Assembly: GCA_024663395.1 (NCBI GenBank)
Contig: JANFAH010000017.1
Coordinates: forward strand, 372,001-436,000
Length of the DNA stretch: 64,000 bases
DNA from: Pisolithus tinctorius
Lineage: Eukaryota; Basidiomycota; Agaricomycetes; Boletales; Pisolithaceae
Direction of reading: 5' to 3'
A model generated the notes under the pieces. That model worked only from the letters and a program-made list of their open reading frames with translations, was not told the origin of the DNA and did no database searches. This document shows, in pieces, positions 24,431 to 35,914 of this stretch (the stretch's first letter is position 1; each line of letters opens with the position of its first letter). The translations under genes and the position numbers were made by a program.

Positions 24431-25990
24431 CATGGGCGGGTCGGCGCTTGAGACTGAGAGATGGTTACTTTCATAATCGGGATGACTGCGATGCATATGA
24501 CCAGACACGGGGAACCCGTTTCGAGTCTATCCCAAAGCTAGATTTGGTTGAGTTGCTTTGTGAGCCCCGCAGCCTGTCTGGCTCTTTAAGATGCACACCG
24601 TTTCATACGTCTACAACGCATTGCAGTCCCACCAGCTGCATACTGCTGACCTGTCTCGTACGTGTTTTTGGGCGACACGTTTTTTCGCCCCCGAACGTTT
24701 ACTTGATTAGCGCTCGCATCGTCTGCGAATATCCGCCGAAAGGATGAAAAGTAACAAATCATTTCCCGTACCTCGGTCGAGAGCAATTCTCACTCTTTAG
24801 CCGTTAAAACGTCCGCGAGAAATGCCATATACGTCCCAGATAACACTACCTCCCGTCATATCGGCCTGTTCTCGCATGTGACCAAGCGCGTCCACCGATG
24901 CACAGTGACGACGCGCAGATTTGTGGTGCAATTGAAAAAACTGCAGTACGAAACTACCCATGTTCCTCCCGATGCGGCCACCAGTACACAGTGACTTGCG
25001 CCGAGATGCGGTACTTCTTTAGTCTGTTGCGCCCTGGCTAGGGAAACCGATTTAAAAGGAAAATCAGAGTATCCTTACAAATTCTTAAAAATTTTTGACG
25101 GGACGAGTACGCTGAACATAGCACGCACACCCGTGGTATTGCGGACGAAGTCGCCTAATGAACGTGAATGGGGTAACAGGATAGGCTGCAGTTCATCTTC
25201 TGGGATGTCGGACGGAAGGAGAAGCGCAGCAAATATCGAATGACGTGTTGCGATGGTCTTCTCGGCTTCACCTTCCAACGAAAGCAATGGTAATGCAACC
25301 TGGACGTGTATGCGGAAGTAGCGTGTTGGTTAGCCGCAGCTATACACTCGCCTGTTTGTCGGAACCGTCATTCACAATAGGGATAAATCGGACGACCCCG
25401 AAGTACACACACAGCACAAACAAGTAGGTGTTGTGATTAGTATCCAGGAAGACGGCGAATCTAAAGGTGCCTGACAAAAAACATGGACAATCATTGAGGG
25501 CAATACCAAATACTGAATGCCAGAGCCATCGGCACATAGATATGAAGAAATTGCTAGGTGCACTTCTCTCACATGTCTTTTCAAAATTTATGCTCTATTC
25601 GACGTCCGTTTGATCTTCGGCAGTGGTGAAAGGATCGCAACATTGACTCACCTGTGGTGCACTCGGGTTCGAAGACAATATCGCCCATGATCGCCTGAGG
25701 ATCTTGAGTTCTCGTTCCAAGCGAGATACAATGGCTGATTTCTGTCTAACTGAGGTGTGTGTGTCTTCGAGACGTACCACCGCAAGCGTCGCGGGCTCCA
25801 AAAGCCTCTGTGACTTGTTGCCGTTCCGGTTGAACTGAAAGCGCAATTCCTGCAACTACTGGGTCCTGTGTGTGGTCAGTAATCTGAATGTTTCCGGGTG
25901 GTGTGCCTAGTGTAATCGAGGCTGATGTCAGCGTAGTTGGTGATTCTAAAGAGAGACGACGAGGATGTGCTGCGATCTCCAATACTAGGT
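24430..25990 (-). pseudogene. Gene A copy 3: coiled-coil / DUF6697-like, decayed
   Basis: Minus-strand blocks repeat those of copy 1: 'VSRLERELKILRRSW' near 25720, then near 25230-25150 'LPSDIPEDELQPILLPHSRS' followed by 'LGDFVRNTTGVR', and near 24700 'GRKNVSPKNTYETGQQYAAG'. The last block runs out of frame after 'AAGG', where copy 1 continues 'ALKVSCVGLQ'. It is shorter than copies 1 and 2 (about 1.5 kb against 1.9-2.2 kb), consistent with internal deletions. Confidence 0.45.
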
Positions 25991-26179
25991 GGTACTGTGA
26001 GATGGTGCTGCACTATTGTCGCTAACGACATGGTGGTTAAAAGGCAGGGCGTGTTTCCGAGCTCAGTTTGAATTTGCGCTTCCGCGCTCGCAACCGTTGG
26101 TCTCTCACTGTGGACTGATACCTACTTCTTTTCGGGTTTGTTTGTATGGGCCTGGAGCACCTACAACCACGGAGAAACT

Positions 26180-27160
26180 CGTGTTATCAGCATCAAGCAA
26201 TGGAAACCGGTAGCAACTGCATCATTCACAAATCTTGACAATGCTCGCGCACGGCTCAGTCCCATTTCCGTCGACTTTCCTCCTCATAGATCTATCTGCG
26301 CCTATTGCAGCTGACCTCGGTGAATCTGGACTAGTATCTGATGTCATGGACAGCGCTCACTCCTATTTTTCGGTTCAGCGGGGCTGATTCGGATTTGCAT
26401 CGTGGCTCTTGATGTCAGCTTAAAATTTTAGGCAGGGAGTATTGTTACCAAACTGCATTCAGAGGAACGATACCTGTTCTTCCTCCCCTTCGCCATCCGT
26501 GTTACGTCGAGTGTAGCCAAGCAAACTGTCCTCACTCTCTTCATGGACTTATCTTCTCCAAGTCGTCTATATCAGTGAGTCTTGGGTATCTTTGAAAAAC
26601 CATTCACACCCAAACCGCGCCCTCGCATCTGTAAGTTGACGACCCTATTCACCATCTTACCATACACTGCACTCTTCCTTTTCGTTCCTATCCATGTCAC
26701 TACACATGGACTCTTACCTGCCGAAGCAGACTTCCTTACGTGGTTATCGAGCGAGGTCGACCTGGGCACACTCGATTCTTCCAGGCTCGACTGAGTCCGT
26801 CAAGACAGCTATAACAACGTGGCCGTGGCGGAGTTGGAGGCTCTACAGGGGGCTCACGGACTGTGTACTCGTGCACGTGGCAGAGGGCACATCGGTCATC
26901 TACACACGGTATGTTAGAGGCCGCATGGGTTTCCCAAACTGGCTGTCCCCGCGTGGCAGCAGTGCAAGTGCCAGTAGACTCACTAAAGGCAACAGCAGGA
27001 CTGCAGCGCTGGCCGGGGTTGTTGCACTGCCGGTATTGACAGGTCTCTGACTGCTTTCAGGGGAACCTACATTTACGTTGTTGTCAATCGTACAGCGATA
27101 CCAGATCAACTTGATGGGCTCTGGGCGTATCTGTTCTGAAGTGCATGCGTCCTTGGTAGA
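26180..27160 (+). pseudogene. Gene C copy 4: Mcp1/DUF1691-like, decayed
   Basis: It matches copy 3 throughout: 'MLAHGSVPFPSTFLLIDLSA' near 26240-26300, an intron ending before 'GREYCYQ'-like sequence near 26440, 'FTPKPRPRICKLTTLFTIL' near 26600, and 'TYVRG'-like and 'AALAGVVALPVLTGL' near 27000. Where copy 3 has 'GLWVLSRE', this copy has TGA in place of the Trp codon (27048-27050). Nonsense and frame changes make it non-functional. Confidence 0.55.
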
Positions 27161-27439
27161 ACCCAGCCGTGTGCGAGGGATGTACGTGTTTACAGTTATA
27201 AATTGTTTGATAGTTGAACTATTTCATCTGAAAACGTGTGAACGTGTATCATTACTTACCCATGACATGAAGGCCTCTGGTCATGGCATCAGATGGGAAG
27301 CATCTACGCCAGCTCACGGAGGTTGTGAAGCCTAAAGCATGACTTTCTCGTGGAAAATAATACGCCAAGTACGTTAACGAGGTTGAACGCAGAACATTCC
27401 GTCCCCCAAGTCTATTCCCGCTTAAACTTGTGGTGACAT

Positions 27440-28330
27440 CATTAATTTGCGCGGTAGTGAATAAGGATACCAAGGTATGTCAAAAAGTCCACTGAGTTCA
27501 GCTCCTTGGGGTTTATGGTAGTCATGGTTCCAAATCATTCTTCCAGGTGTACGACAGCTTGGTTTGCATGAGCACACACCGGTCGAGCTTGAGGTGATGT
27601 TCACGTATGTGACGGATTCGGCACCTACAACCTTGCTACATGCAGACCAAGTCCGCTTTGCGGCCCATGTTTGTAATGATATGCTTATTCCTCAAGTGAC
27701 CGGGGGTAGCACCGCAGTCGATAGGCTCTCAGCATTCGCAGTTCTGCGGATCGGGAGCGAAAGTGCCCGTGGACTCACCAGAAACAACAGAAGGGCCGCT
27801 ACCACGGCTGCTGTGGCCGCGCTATCGGCACTGACAGGTCTCTGGGTGTTTTCAAGAGAACCAGCGTTCGCATTGTCGTCAGTCGTCAGATGGTACCAGG
27901 TCACCTCGATGGGCTCTTGGGTGTATCGGCTGTGAAGTACAAACGTCCTTGGTGGTACCTAGCCATGTGCGAGGGATGTATGGGGATAAGTCCCAGGCAT
28001 TCCCTCCCCTCGGGATCCGTGTGGAGGCACAAGATCCACGGGCAGCAAGTATACCGGTTCTTGATTCAGGGATTTAATTGTCTCCACAAATGCAGCCCAG
28101 AAAATACGCACCCCTATTTCCCTGTGGGGGGCTCTTGGGCGGTCTTGCTCAAGGTATAAGATGTACTGTATTGCAGTAAAAGTAGGGAGTTCTCTGGGGC
28201 ACGAACAAAGCATAACACACCTGTTGGCGATTGAACCCATGTAGTGCGCTGGCATCCAGCTGTTGTCGAATGTCATATCATAGTGGACAGACACACTGTC
28301 GTCCCCAAGAGACCTCTTTAAAGGGAACAC
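27440..28330 (-). pseudogene. Gene B copy 4, interrupted by a gene C fragment
   Basis: Gene B sequence on the minus strand is split. The 3' part lies at about 27540-27730 ('gatgttcacgtatgtgacgg' and 'gcagtcgataggctct'). The 5' part lies at about 27985-28330 ('attccctcccctcgggatcc', and the exon with the caacag/gtgtgt donor near 28215). Between them sits a plus-strand gene C 3' fragment. The reading frame of the zinc finger is destroyed. Confidence 0.5.
27735..27935 (+). pseudogene. Gene C fragment 5 (3' exon) inside gene B copy 4
   Basis: An open plus-strand stretch encodes 'LTRNNRRAATTAAVAALSAL' and 'TGLWVFSREPAFALSSVV', ending 'GSWVYRL' and a stop, exactly the last exon of gene C. Unlike copy 4 it retains the Trp codon. 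Its position inside gene B copy 4 marks a recombination or conversion breakpoint. Confidence 0.6.
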
Positions 28331-28499
28331 AAGAAGTAGCGCGGCACTGGTTTTGACACTCCCTCATAGCTGGGAATGAAATGGAGGGCTCTTGTAGCCG
28401 TACAGCAATGAGTGGATGGAATGTAATCGATGTTGAGGATATCGGACGGGTGCCTGATGCTAATGCCGCCACAGTAGCCTCGGTATTGCTGAGGTTTCT

Positions 28500-30282
28500 T
28501 GGGCTGCTTCCCTGACGCTATCCCAAAGATGGAATGTTGTTCGCGATGTTTATATCATGTGTCAGGAAACGAGATAAGATGCTGGTATTGGAAAATCGCC
28601 CCTGGGCACACGGCTTTCATACATATAAAGTACATTTATTCCGGAAAATTCGCAGGTGGCGGTGCGTGTGAACTGCAAATTTTGAGTCGGCCACCCAGCC
28701 ACAGCGGCTCGCCTTCGGCGGCGGGGACGGCCGTTCGGAGTGTCTGACCGCTCGTGACGGCACCGGCTTCGTCGATCGTGCAGGATGGCGTCGGGACGCG
28801 GAAGCAAAACGTTTGGCGGTTAGCGGTTAGCGGAAAATGGACTTACGTTCCGAACGGGATCCGAGCGGAGGGTCGCGCAACCTCGACGTCGACGTCGCTT
28901 AGACCCCCCAGCCTTGGCAGACCACGGTCGCGGTTCGTAGCATAGTATAATATTAGCACGGTATGTGTACTGCCTACTGTACTTATCGAATATGATGACC
29001 CAGCGGCTTGAAGCGCTCGAATTTTTGTGGAGATTGTGATCGCTCAGCGCTACTCAGTGTCCAACGTGTCCAACGTTCATTTAGTCATCATTCCTGCCTG
29101 GCGTTGGACTGCAGGGTTGCGCGGGCGTCGTTGATTGACTTGGCGCCAGTGATGTCACGTCGATAGTGTTCATTCCACCGCTCAGCGCTCAAACCTCCGT
29201 TTATGATATTTTCACGAGTGTTGCAATAGACCCTACAACTCCAAGTCATTTTTTATGGTGACCGTCAACTTGCCACAGTACAGACGGGGCCATCCGGCTG
29301 GAAGAAATAGCGGGAAAGTAGACCGCTAGTTCGCGCACAGTGTATATACAATATGCGTTCATCAGTTATGCATGTACCTGCGTGGCAGTGCGAATTGCCT
29401 AAACACGTACTTACGAAACACCTCACCCGGGACCCTGCCACCGTAATACCGTAATTCCTAGTGGGCCGTCGCGAGTACACGGGATCCGGGCCTTCACGAG
29501 CTTCAACGCATCCCGTCAACTGGTTTGCTAATTTCACTGGTTCAAAACTGCAAATGGAGCCAGCCTGGATGCAAATGTGCGTACTCATTTTCCATCGCAA
29601 AGTCACTTTATAGGACTTTACAATTGCTTTCCAGCACTTTGCAGCTCGAACCGGTCTGCAGCCTCGAGGCCTATTGGGCCCGGGGCACTAACATAATCGC
29701 TTAGGGCAGGTTAGTGGGGTGCATGGCGGCAGGAGCCCTTGCCTGCCTTCGCCCTCCATCTTCGACGCTCGACACTCGACGCTCTTCGATCGCTGCCGTT
29801 GGTAAGTACATGTCAGCGAGCCTATCCCAAGGTTTCACCCAGTTGACAGATCGCTATCGCTCGAAGGTCGATTCGGTTCCATCGGATGGGTCTGGTGAGC
29901 AGCCCGTTGGCCGTTCCTTTCGCTGGGCGGTTTGGCACCGGACGTCACGTCTACGCAGCCGTCCTTGAGCTGATCGTTGGCCCCCTTCAAGATTTTCAGG
30001 ATCGGAAGGTTCGACTTGGCTTCAAGACTGTCTTCGTACGTACTGATCATTTGGTGAGTCGCATCGTCAACTTCTGCCCTTCCCCTTCCACTCATAAATT
30101 TTGAAACACAGATCTTGTGCATCGAGTGCGTCTATTCTCGCGACGCCATCCACCATGATGCTAAACTGGTAAGTAGACTACGCCGACCTATTTGTCAGCT
30201 GAGCGCTGCCCTATGTCAACTGGTATTCTACATCGTCGCACCCCTCGACCTCCCGACGAGTCTTTCATCACGTTCCAAACCC
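28500..30282. other. Intergenic with short dispersed repeats
   Basis: No gene recognised. 28590-28613 carries the dispersed motif 'ggaaaatcgcccctgggcac', and 28655-28690 carries an inverted copy of the 'accgcca..tgcgaatttt' motif; both recur near 40.8 kb. A minus-strand frame at 29835-30122 and a plus-strand one at 30115-30282 have no recognised domain. Promoter elements for the nuclease gene at 30283 must lie here. Confidence 0.4.
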
Positions 30283-31965
30283 ATGAGGGCACTTGAACTG
30301 TGGCCGGTGAGTCGCATTTTTTCTCTGCTGTTCGTTGGCCTGGCCGCATTAACCGTAATTAGCTTCTTGCTCCTGCAGCGAGGCAATGTACACTTGGCGA
30401 GCTTGCTACTGAGAACTTCGGCACGTGGGGTGATGGAGCAGGCGCCCGGTTGCTCACTGTGGGCTTTAATGCCAGGTTAGTGGCCTGCTTCGTATAGTCC
30501 CTTTCGTCCCTCACAAACCCCACTAGTGCGTGGATGCATTCATTGCTTAACGTGTTTTCGTGGCGCCAAGCCGGCACAGGACGATCACATGAAATACGAA
30601 CGATTTTCCATCGCCTTTCTTCCATCTCTCAGATGCCGCTCCACCCGTACTTCGTTTTCGATGGGCTGGACTGCCCTCAGCTCAAGAGGGGAAAAGACAT
30701 CGTGTGCACACGCTATCCGCCCCTCCTCGTGCAGCGCTTTCAAGAGCTGCTGACGGCATTTGGTTTCAATTGGCACACGGTGAGTCGTCGGTTGTACACG
30801 TTGCTGGGTGCTAACAAAGCTCACAAGGCTCCGGGAGAGGCAGAGGCGGAACTCGCCTGCCTCCAGTCATGCGCCCTCATCGATGTTGTGGTGACGCCGT
30901 ACAACGATGCGCTGCTGTTTGGTGCAACTTGCATCGTTCGCAGGTAGGTCAGTTCGAATGTGCAGATGCGGTCATTTTCTTACCACAGACAGTGGCATCC
31001 CACCATCTGGCAAGTACGAAGACATGCAACTCTACTCATCGGACGCCTTACAAAATTGCACCGGCCTCGAGTGGGGCGACCTCCTCCTCGTCACGCTGAT
31101 GAGTAGTGTAGATAGTGAGGTAAGTGCCGTATCCAGCTCCCCGAAGATGCCGCCCAACCTCATTCAATTCGTTAGACAGGTTGCCGGTGGTGCAGCACGG
31201 ACGTTGCCCGCCGATTGGTTAACTATGGCTTTGGAAAGACCCTCTTCGAAGCCGCGATCATGCTTCAGTTCGTGGAGTTTATGGAGTTCGTCGCCAGGTG
31301 GCGTGACGATGTCTGCGAGGTGCTACGAACGGATCCTCAACACCTCCTCGGACGTAGGCACCACGAGCTTGCCCGTATCATTGTGGAGGAACGCATCGAG
31401 TTCCCTGACCCCGCCGTCTTAGCGATGTATCTGTTACCTCTCACCTCATGGTCAGAGGGTCGCCATCCCCCCGTTGCTGCTGTGAGGTCTTGTCAGCCTG
31501 ATCTCGCATCGCTGGCAGAGTTCTGTTCGCGGCGCCTTGGCTGGTCGCCAGATACCATCCGGTCCCGATTGATGGGCGTTCGCGCCGGCGCTGCTATGCG
31601 CGCACTTCTGCAGGTGAGTCTTACAATTGTGCCGAATCCACCTATCCCACCTCATCACCCACCGTCTACAGCTGCCAGGAAATGTCGACAGCGAGTGGCT
31701 CCAACGCGGCCTTCGGGTCCTGAGCCATTCTGATAAGTCATACAAGCTCTCTGTGCCGAGTTTACCACTTGAAACACCAGTGGACGAAGATCCATTGCCT
31801 GCCTATGAGATAGAGATGCCGGCAGTCGTGTTAGAATACTCAAGGCCCGATTTGGTGGAGTCGACGGTTAACCTTTTTCGTGAAACTGGAGTTATTGACC
31901 TGGTAGGTGATGCGGATGCAACGCGTCTCGAAGCTGGAGCTATTGGTCTCATGGATAAGGACTAG
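30283..31965 (+). CDS. XPG/GEN1-like nuclease with altered metal-binding residues
   Basis: Seven exons (30283-30306, 30363-30475, 30527-30779, 30828-30943, 30993-31119, 31176-31613, 31672-31965) join to 1365 nt, 454 residues, all in frame with small GT-AG introns (one with CTAAC branch site). The N-terminus 'LLAPAARQCTLGELA' leads to 'VGFNASAWMHSLLNVFSWRQ', the XPG-N block. Then 'MPLHPYFVFDGLDCPQLKRG' and the XPG-I block 'APGEAEAELACLQ' plus 'VVVTPYNDALLFGA' follow. In active XPG/FEN1 relatives these read VG.DAS and T(D/E)D.DAL. Here Asp is Asn in the first block and the first Asp of the second is Tyr, so two metal ligands are lost while the acidic EAEAE is kept. The third acidic site, usually GGDY, reads SSVDSE. 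The frame is otherwise intact, suggesting a structure-retaining, possibly non-catalytic paralogue. Confidence 0.78.
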
Positions 31966-32439
31966 CCATTTGCCTAGCACACATTTCTATAGTGTTGTAT
32001 CAGTTTGTGAGTGGCGCAATTATCATGTCTGCGCGAGTCTACCTCGCTCACTTCCCTGCCTGCTGTTGTGCTTGCTCCATGCCACTCTCAGTCTGCCTGC
32101 CCAAGCGAACGTGACGTATCAGTTTCCGTCCTCCAGATCCGACGACGACCGCCTGCCTTCACATCGCTCCTGCCGCCTCGGTTTGCGTTGTCGCCCAGAT
32201 CAATATGAACTCAATCGTGCTCACTGTGGTCTCCTGGGCAATTCTGTAGGTTCAACTCATTATACATACTGATTTTTACCCAAAGAGAGGCGTATTCATT
32301 GGCTTCACGCATCTGAAAGGCAAAAAGAAAAAGATAATGCAGTTCATTCCCGAGGCTGGGTACTACAAATTTTGGGAAGGATCTGATGGACCAGAGATTA
32401 GCGTTCAGGTGGGCATTGTTTTCAGCGAGTGCGAGTGCG

Positions 32440-33295
32440 CCGTCTCTAACGATTATGTACGTTTATTGCCCCGTCATCTTCCAGCTCTCTGGTTCGCTGG
32501 AAATCCTGGAAACCCTATAATGCCGGCAATCTGTCTTCTCAGTTCACGCACGTCCCTCTATCTCTCCACTCCAGGATCCTCCGTCTAATCCATTTCACCC
32601 TTCCCGCATACTATATCCGGAGACCGCCTACAACATGCCTACCTCATTCCCCGTGACTGCCAATTCCGCGATGCTCACAGATCGAAATATGCACTAGGTT
32701 CAGTCGGTGAGATACAATTTTGTAGGTATGGTCGAGTGCCAACTTAACCTTGCTCGTGAACGGTTACTGCAGGATCCAACGGTTGATATCAATGTTTCAC
32801 CGATGTCTGTCTGTGTCGGGCGGCGGAGTGTAGGAGGAAAGCGTATACCATTTGGCAGGAGGCCTTCTTCCATGCCACGGCTAGTCGAGAAGGTCTCATC
32901 GACATCGCTGTCGAAATGGTGGAAACGGGGGATGTCTAACGACGTCCGCTGCGATGGTACAGTGCGCAATTCGTTGGGTGACCTCATCCAGCTTACATAC
33001 GGAGAGGATAGGATGCATGGTGCGTTCATCGCGTGCCAAAGGATCGACACGTTCGGGCTCAGCGGCAGGGAGTTGGAGCAGCTATCCCGACCCTACCTCC
33101 GCCGCTCCCAAAGACTCCGCATTCGTCGAATCCTTCTTCGCCATCCCAGATGATGAGGGGAGCATCAAGATGAAGATGGAGCGGGTTTTGGAGACTGACG
33201 GTGTCAACTTGAAGGCGGTGATCTGTGTTCTGGGTGTCGACTTTATTCACCTAGGTCGTTATGAACTCAGTCGTGCTCGCTGAGATCTCCTAGGT
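32440..33295 (+). pseudogene. RNA polymerase II largest subunit (RPB1) fragment, copy 1
   Basis: Plus-strand pieces: '[20 protein letters not shown]' type sequence near 32790-32850, 'PRLVEKVSST' (from the 'REGLIDTAVKTAETG' helix) near 32880, 'DGTVRNSLGDLIQLTYGED' near 32960 in one frame, and 'RIDTFGLSGRELEQ'. It then jumps to '[16 protein letters not shown]' and 'VLETDGVNLKAVICVLGVDF' near 33130-33250. RPB1 residues between these last two blocks are missing, so an internal deletion has fused distant parts. Frames change repeatedly. It is a dead partial duplicate of the polymerase gene; the working gene must lie outside this window. Confidence 0.7.
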
Positions 33296-33359
33296 AACTG
33301 TCCTTACCTCGTTTGCCTTCTGTACCTGACCAACTTTCCGCACTTCGTATGTTTGCCCA

Positions 33360-35640
33360 AAGGACACCCCGTCATCTTCCCACTCTCCGGTTCGCTGGAA
33401 ACCCGGTAATGTGAGTAACCAGTCTTCTTGGTCGTGCACATCTCCCTCTCTCCCCACTCCAGCATTTTCCATCTCGTCCATTTCGCCCTCCCCGCATACT
33501 ATATCCGGGGACCGTCCACGACGCACCTACCTCATTCCCCATGACTGCCAGCTCCACGATGTACGCAAATCAAGATGTGCCGCAGGTCAGTGAGATAGAA
33601 TTTTGAAAGTGTGGTTGAACGTGAATAAACGTACTTATCCCTGCTTGTGAATGGCCACCACAGGATCCAAAGGTTCGTGTATCAATGTCTCACCGATGTC
33701 CGTCTGTGTCGGGCAGCAGAGTGGAGAAGGAAAGCGTATACCATTCGGTTTCCACCCATTGGATGTCACCTCACTTTTCCAAGGATGACTTCAGCCCAGA
33801 GGTGAGGGGATTCGTGGAGAACTCAGACATGCGCGGTCTGACCACCGCAGGGGTACTTTTTCCATGCCACGGCTGGTCAAGATCTCGTCGATACCGCTGT
33901 CAAGACGGCGAGACAAACTATATCCAACGACATCTCGTCAACGTGCTGGAGGACGTCATATCCCCTTCCCCGGCTTTCTCTGCGCCCCCCACCCATGCCT
34001 GTTGGCGTCAAATATCTGTCAGCAAAAATCGTATCCGCATCGTCTTCGCCAGGGTACTCCCTGATGGAGCACGTACGCACCTCTGTCAGCCAAAATCGTG
34101 TCCGCATCGTCTTTGCCAAGGTACTCCTCGATGAAGCACGTACGCACCTCTGTCAGCCAAAATCGTGTCCGCATCGTCTTCGCCAAGGTACTCCTTGATG
34201 AAGCACGTACGTACCTCTGTCAGCCAAAATCGTATCCGCATCGTCTTCGAACACTTTCGCCTCATGCAGGATCGTCACCAGTTGCGGTCACTCATTTTCC
34301 CTCACGCAGATAGCCTGACTCCCACTGCATGCCTGTCAATTTGCACTGTATCATTCAAAGTGCCGCTCGGATCTTCCACATCGACTGCTGCAAGTCTAGC
34401 GACCTCGAACCAACCTACACTGTTGACGCAGTCCACCAACTTCACGGAGAGGTTAGCAGGGAAGCGCAGGCGAACGCTTCGCTGACCTTCCGCATGCACG
34501 TACGAGCCACACTCACTACCCGCCGCATATTGGAAGAGTTCCACCTCAACCGCGAAGTGTTTGAGTGGGTGTTGGGCGAGATTGAGGCGAAGTTCAACCA
34601 TACTCTCGTTAACCCTGGAGGGATGTGCGGTACTCTTGCCGCCCAGTCTATTGGTGAACCAGCTACTCAAACGACTCTTAACGCCTTCCACTATGCCGTT
34701 GTATCCAGCAAAAATGCTACTCTAGGTGTCCCCCGTTTGAAAGAAATCATCAACGTCGCCACCAACATCAAAACACTTTCGCTTTCTGTGTACTTGGAAT
34801 CCGATATGGCCCAGGACAGGATGTCAGCAAAGAACGTGCAGCAGGAGCTCGCCTACACATCGCTTCGGACTGTGACCGCCGCAGTCGAGATTTGGTATGA
34901 CCCCGAACCTATGTCCACCATTATCGAAGAAGACACCGTGTTCGTTGAATCTTTCTTCGCCATTCTAGATGAGGAAATCGAGTCGAAGCTCCACCTTCAG
35001 TCACCATGCACTTTTGGCTGGTGCTCGATCGTGACAGAACAATTGATTGGACTCTTACTGTGGTCGCCGACTGCATCGCTGAGAACTTCAAGACGGACCT
35101 CCTCGTCATCTGGAGCGAAGGTAACTTGGAGGAACAGGCAGGGTACAGTCGAAGAAGACGTCTTCCTCCGCCAATTCAAGAACACGATGTTGAACTCGGT
35201 CAGCCTGCGCGGCGTACATACCCCATATTTTTATTGGAGCACAATGAGACTTATGCCGATGATGAGGGGAACATCAAGACGAATGGAGGAGTAGGTTCTG
35301 GAGACTGACGGTGTCAACTTGAAGGTGGTGATCTGCCTTCTAGAACGTCGGCTTTACTCACACATACTTGAACAGCCAGCGCATTGAGACTTTCAACGCA
35401 CTTGGGATTGAAGCTGCGCGTGTAGCAATCACAAAGGAGATGCGAGGAGTCATCGAATTCAACAGTTCGTACGTGAACTATCACCACCTGGCATTGCTCT
35501 GCGACCTCATGACCCATCGTAGAACACTCATGGCAACTGCTCCTCACGGCATCAACCACGCTGACACCGACGCTCTGATGCGTCGCTCGTGGAGGAAACA
35601 GTTGGGATTCTGATGGAAGCCGCTGGGCGTCGCTGACTTG
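33360..35640 (+). pseudogene. RNA polymerase II largest subunit (RPB1) fragment, copy 2
   Basis: A longer partial copy. Blocks in order: '[20 protein letters not shown]' near 33775; 'NYIQRHLVNVLEDV'; the 67-bp repeat array; '[19 protein letters not shown]' near 34450; '[20 protein letters not shown]' near 34610; '[19 protein letters not shown]' near 34730; '[20 protein letters not shown]' near 34830; '[20 protein letters not shown]'; 'GIEAARVAITKEMRGVIEFN'; and 'YHHLALLCDLMTHRRTLMA' to about 35640. These are the funnel, trigger-loop and cleft regions of RPB1. A 321-codon stretch (34329-35294) is open, but frames break before and after it, conserved residues are changed, and no N-terminus or CTD heptads are present. 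The flanking 33360-33560 repeats 32440-32660, so the two copies arose by tandem duplication. Confidence 0.8.
34018..34250. repeat. 67-bp tandem repeat inside the RPB1 relic
   Basis: 'gtcagc(c)aaaatcgt' starts at 34018, 34085, 34152 and 34219, an exact 67-bp period over about 3.5 units with few differences. 67 is not a multiple of three, so each unit shifts the frame. The translated phrase 'AKVLLDEAR' resembles the 'AKLDEEY' part of RPB1, suggesting that the unit is an expanded piece of that exon (inference). Confidence 0.85.
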
Positions 35641-35914
35641 ACGGGGTGCGGGGTATTCACGACTATGCATACGACGTATTACTAGCATTATATTACCTTA
35701 GTTCCAGATTCGTTGTACTCCTGTGCGTATTGAATGTTGAGGGCTTCACACTGAATATGATGTCACCGAATTAAATCTGAAAGAAAGAAATATATTACAG
35801 TAGCTAGTTGACAGTGCAGCTACACTACGAACTGACTTCGTTTGCGACTCCCACACACCACCCGGTTGGGTTCAGGCCGCTTGTGGAGGGAACAACGAAC
35901 GTCCTTTACATGCG

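Noticed and set aside
33877..34119. Minus-strand frame over the 67-bp repeats
   Set aside because: It is an open frame created by the repeat opposite to the RPB1 relic; there is no independent support.
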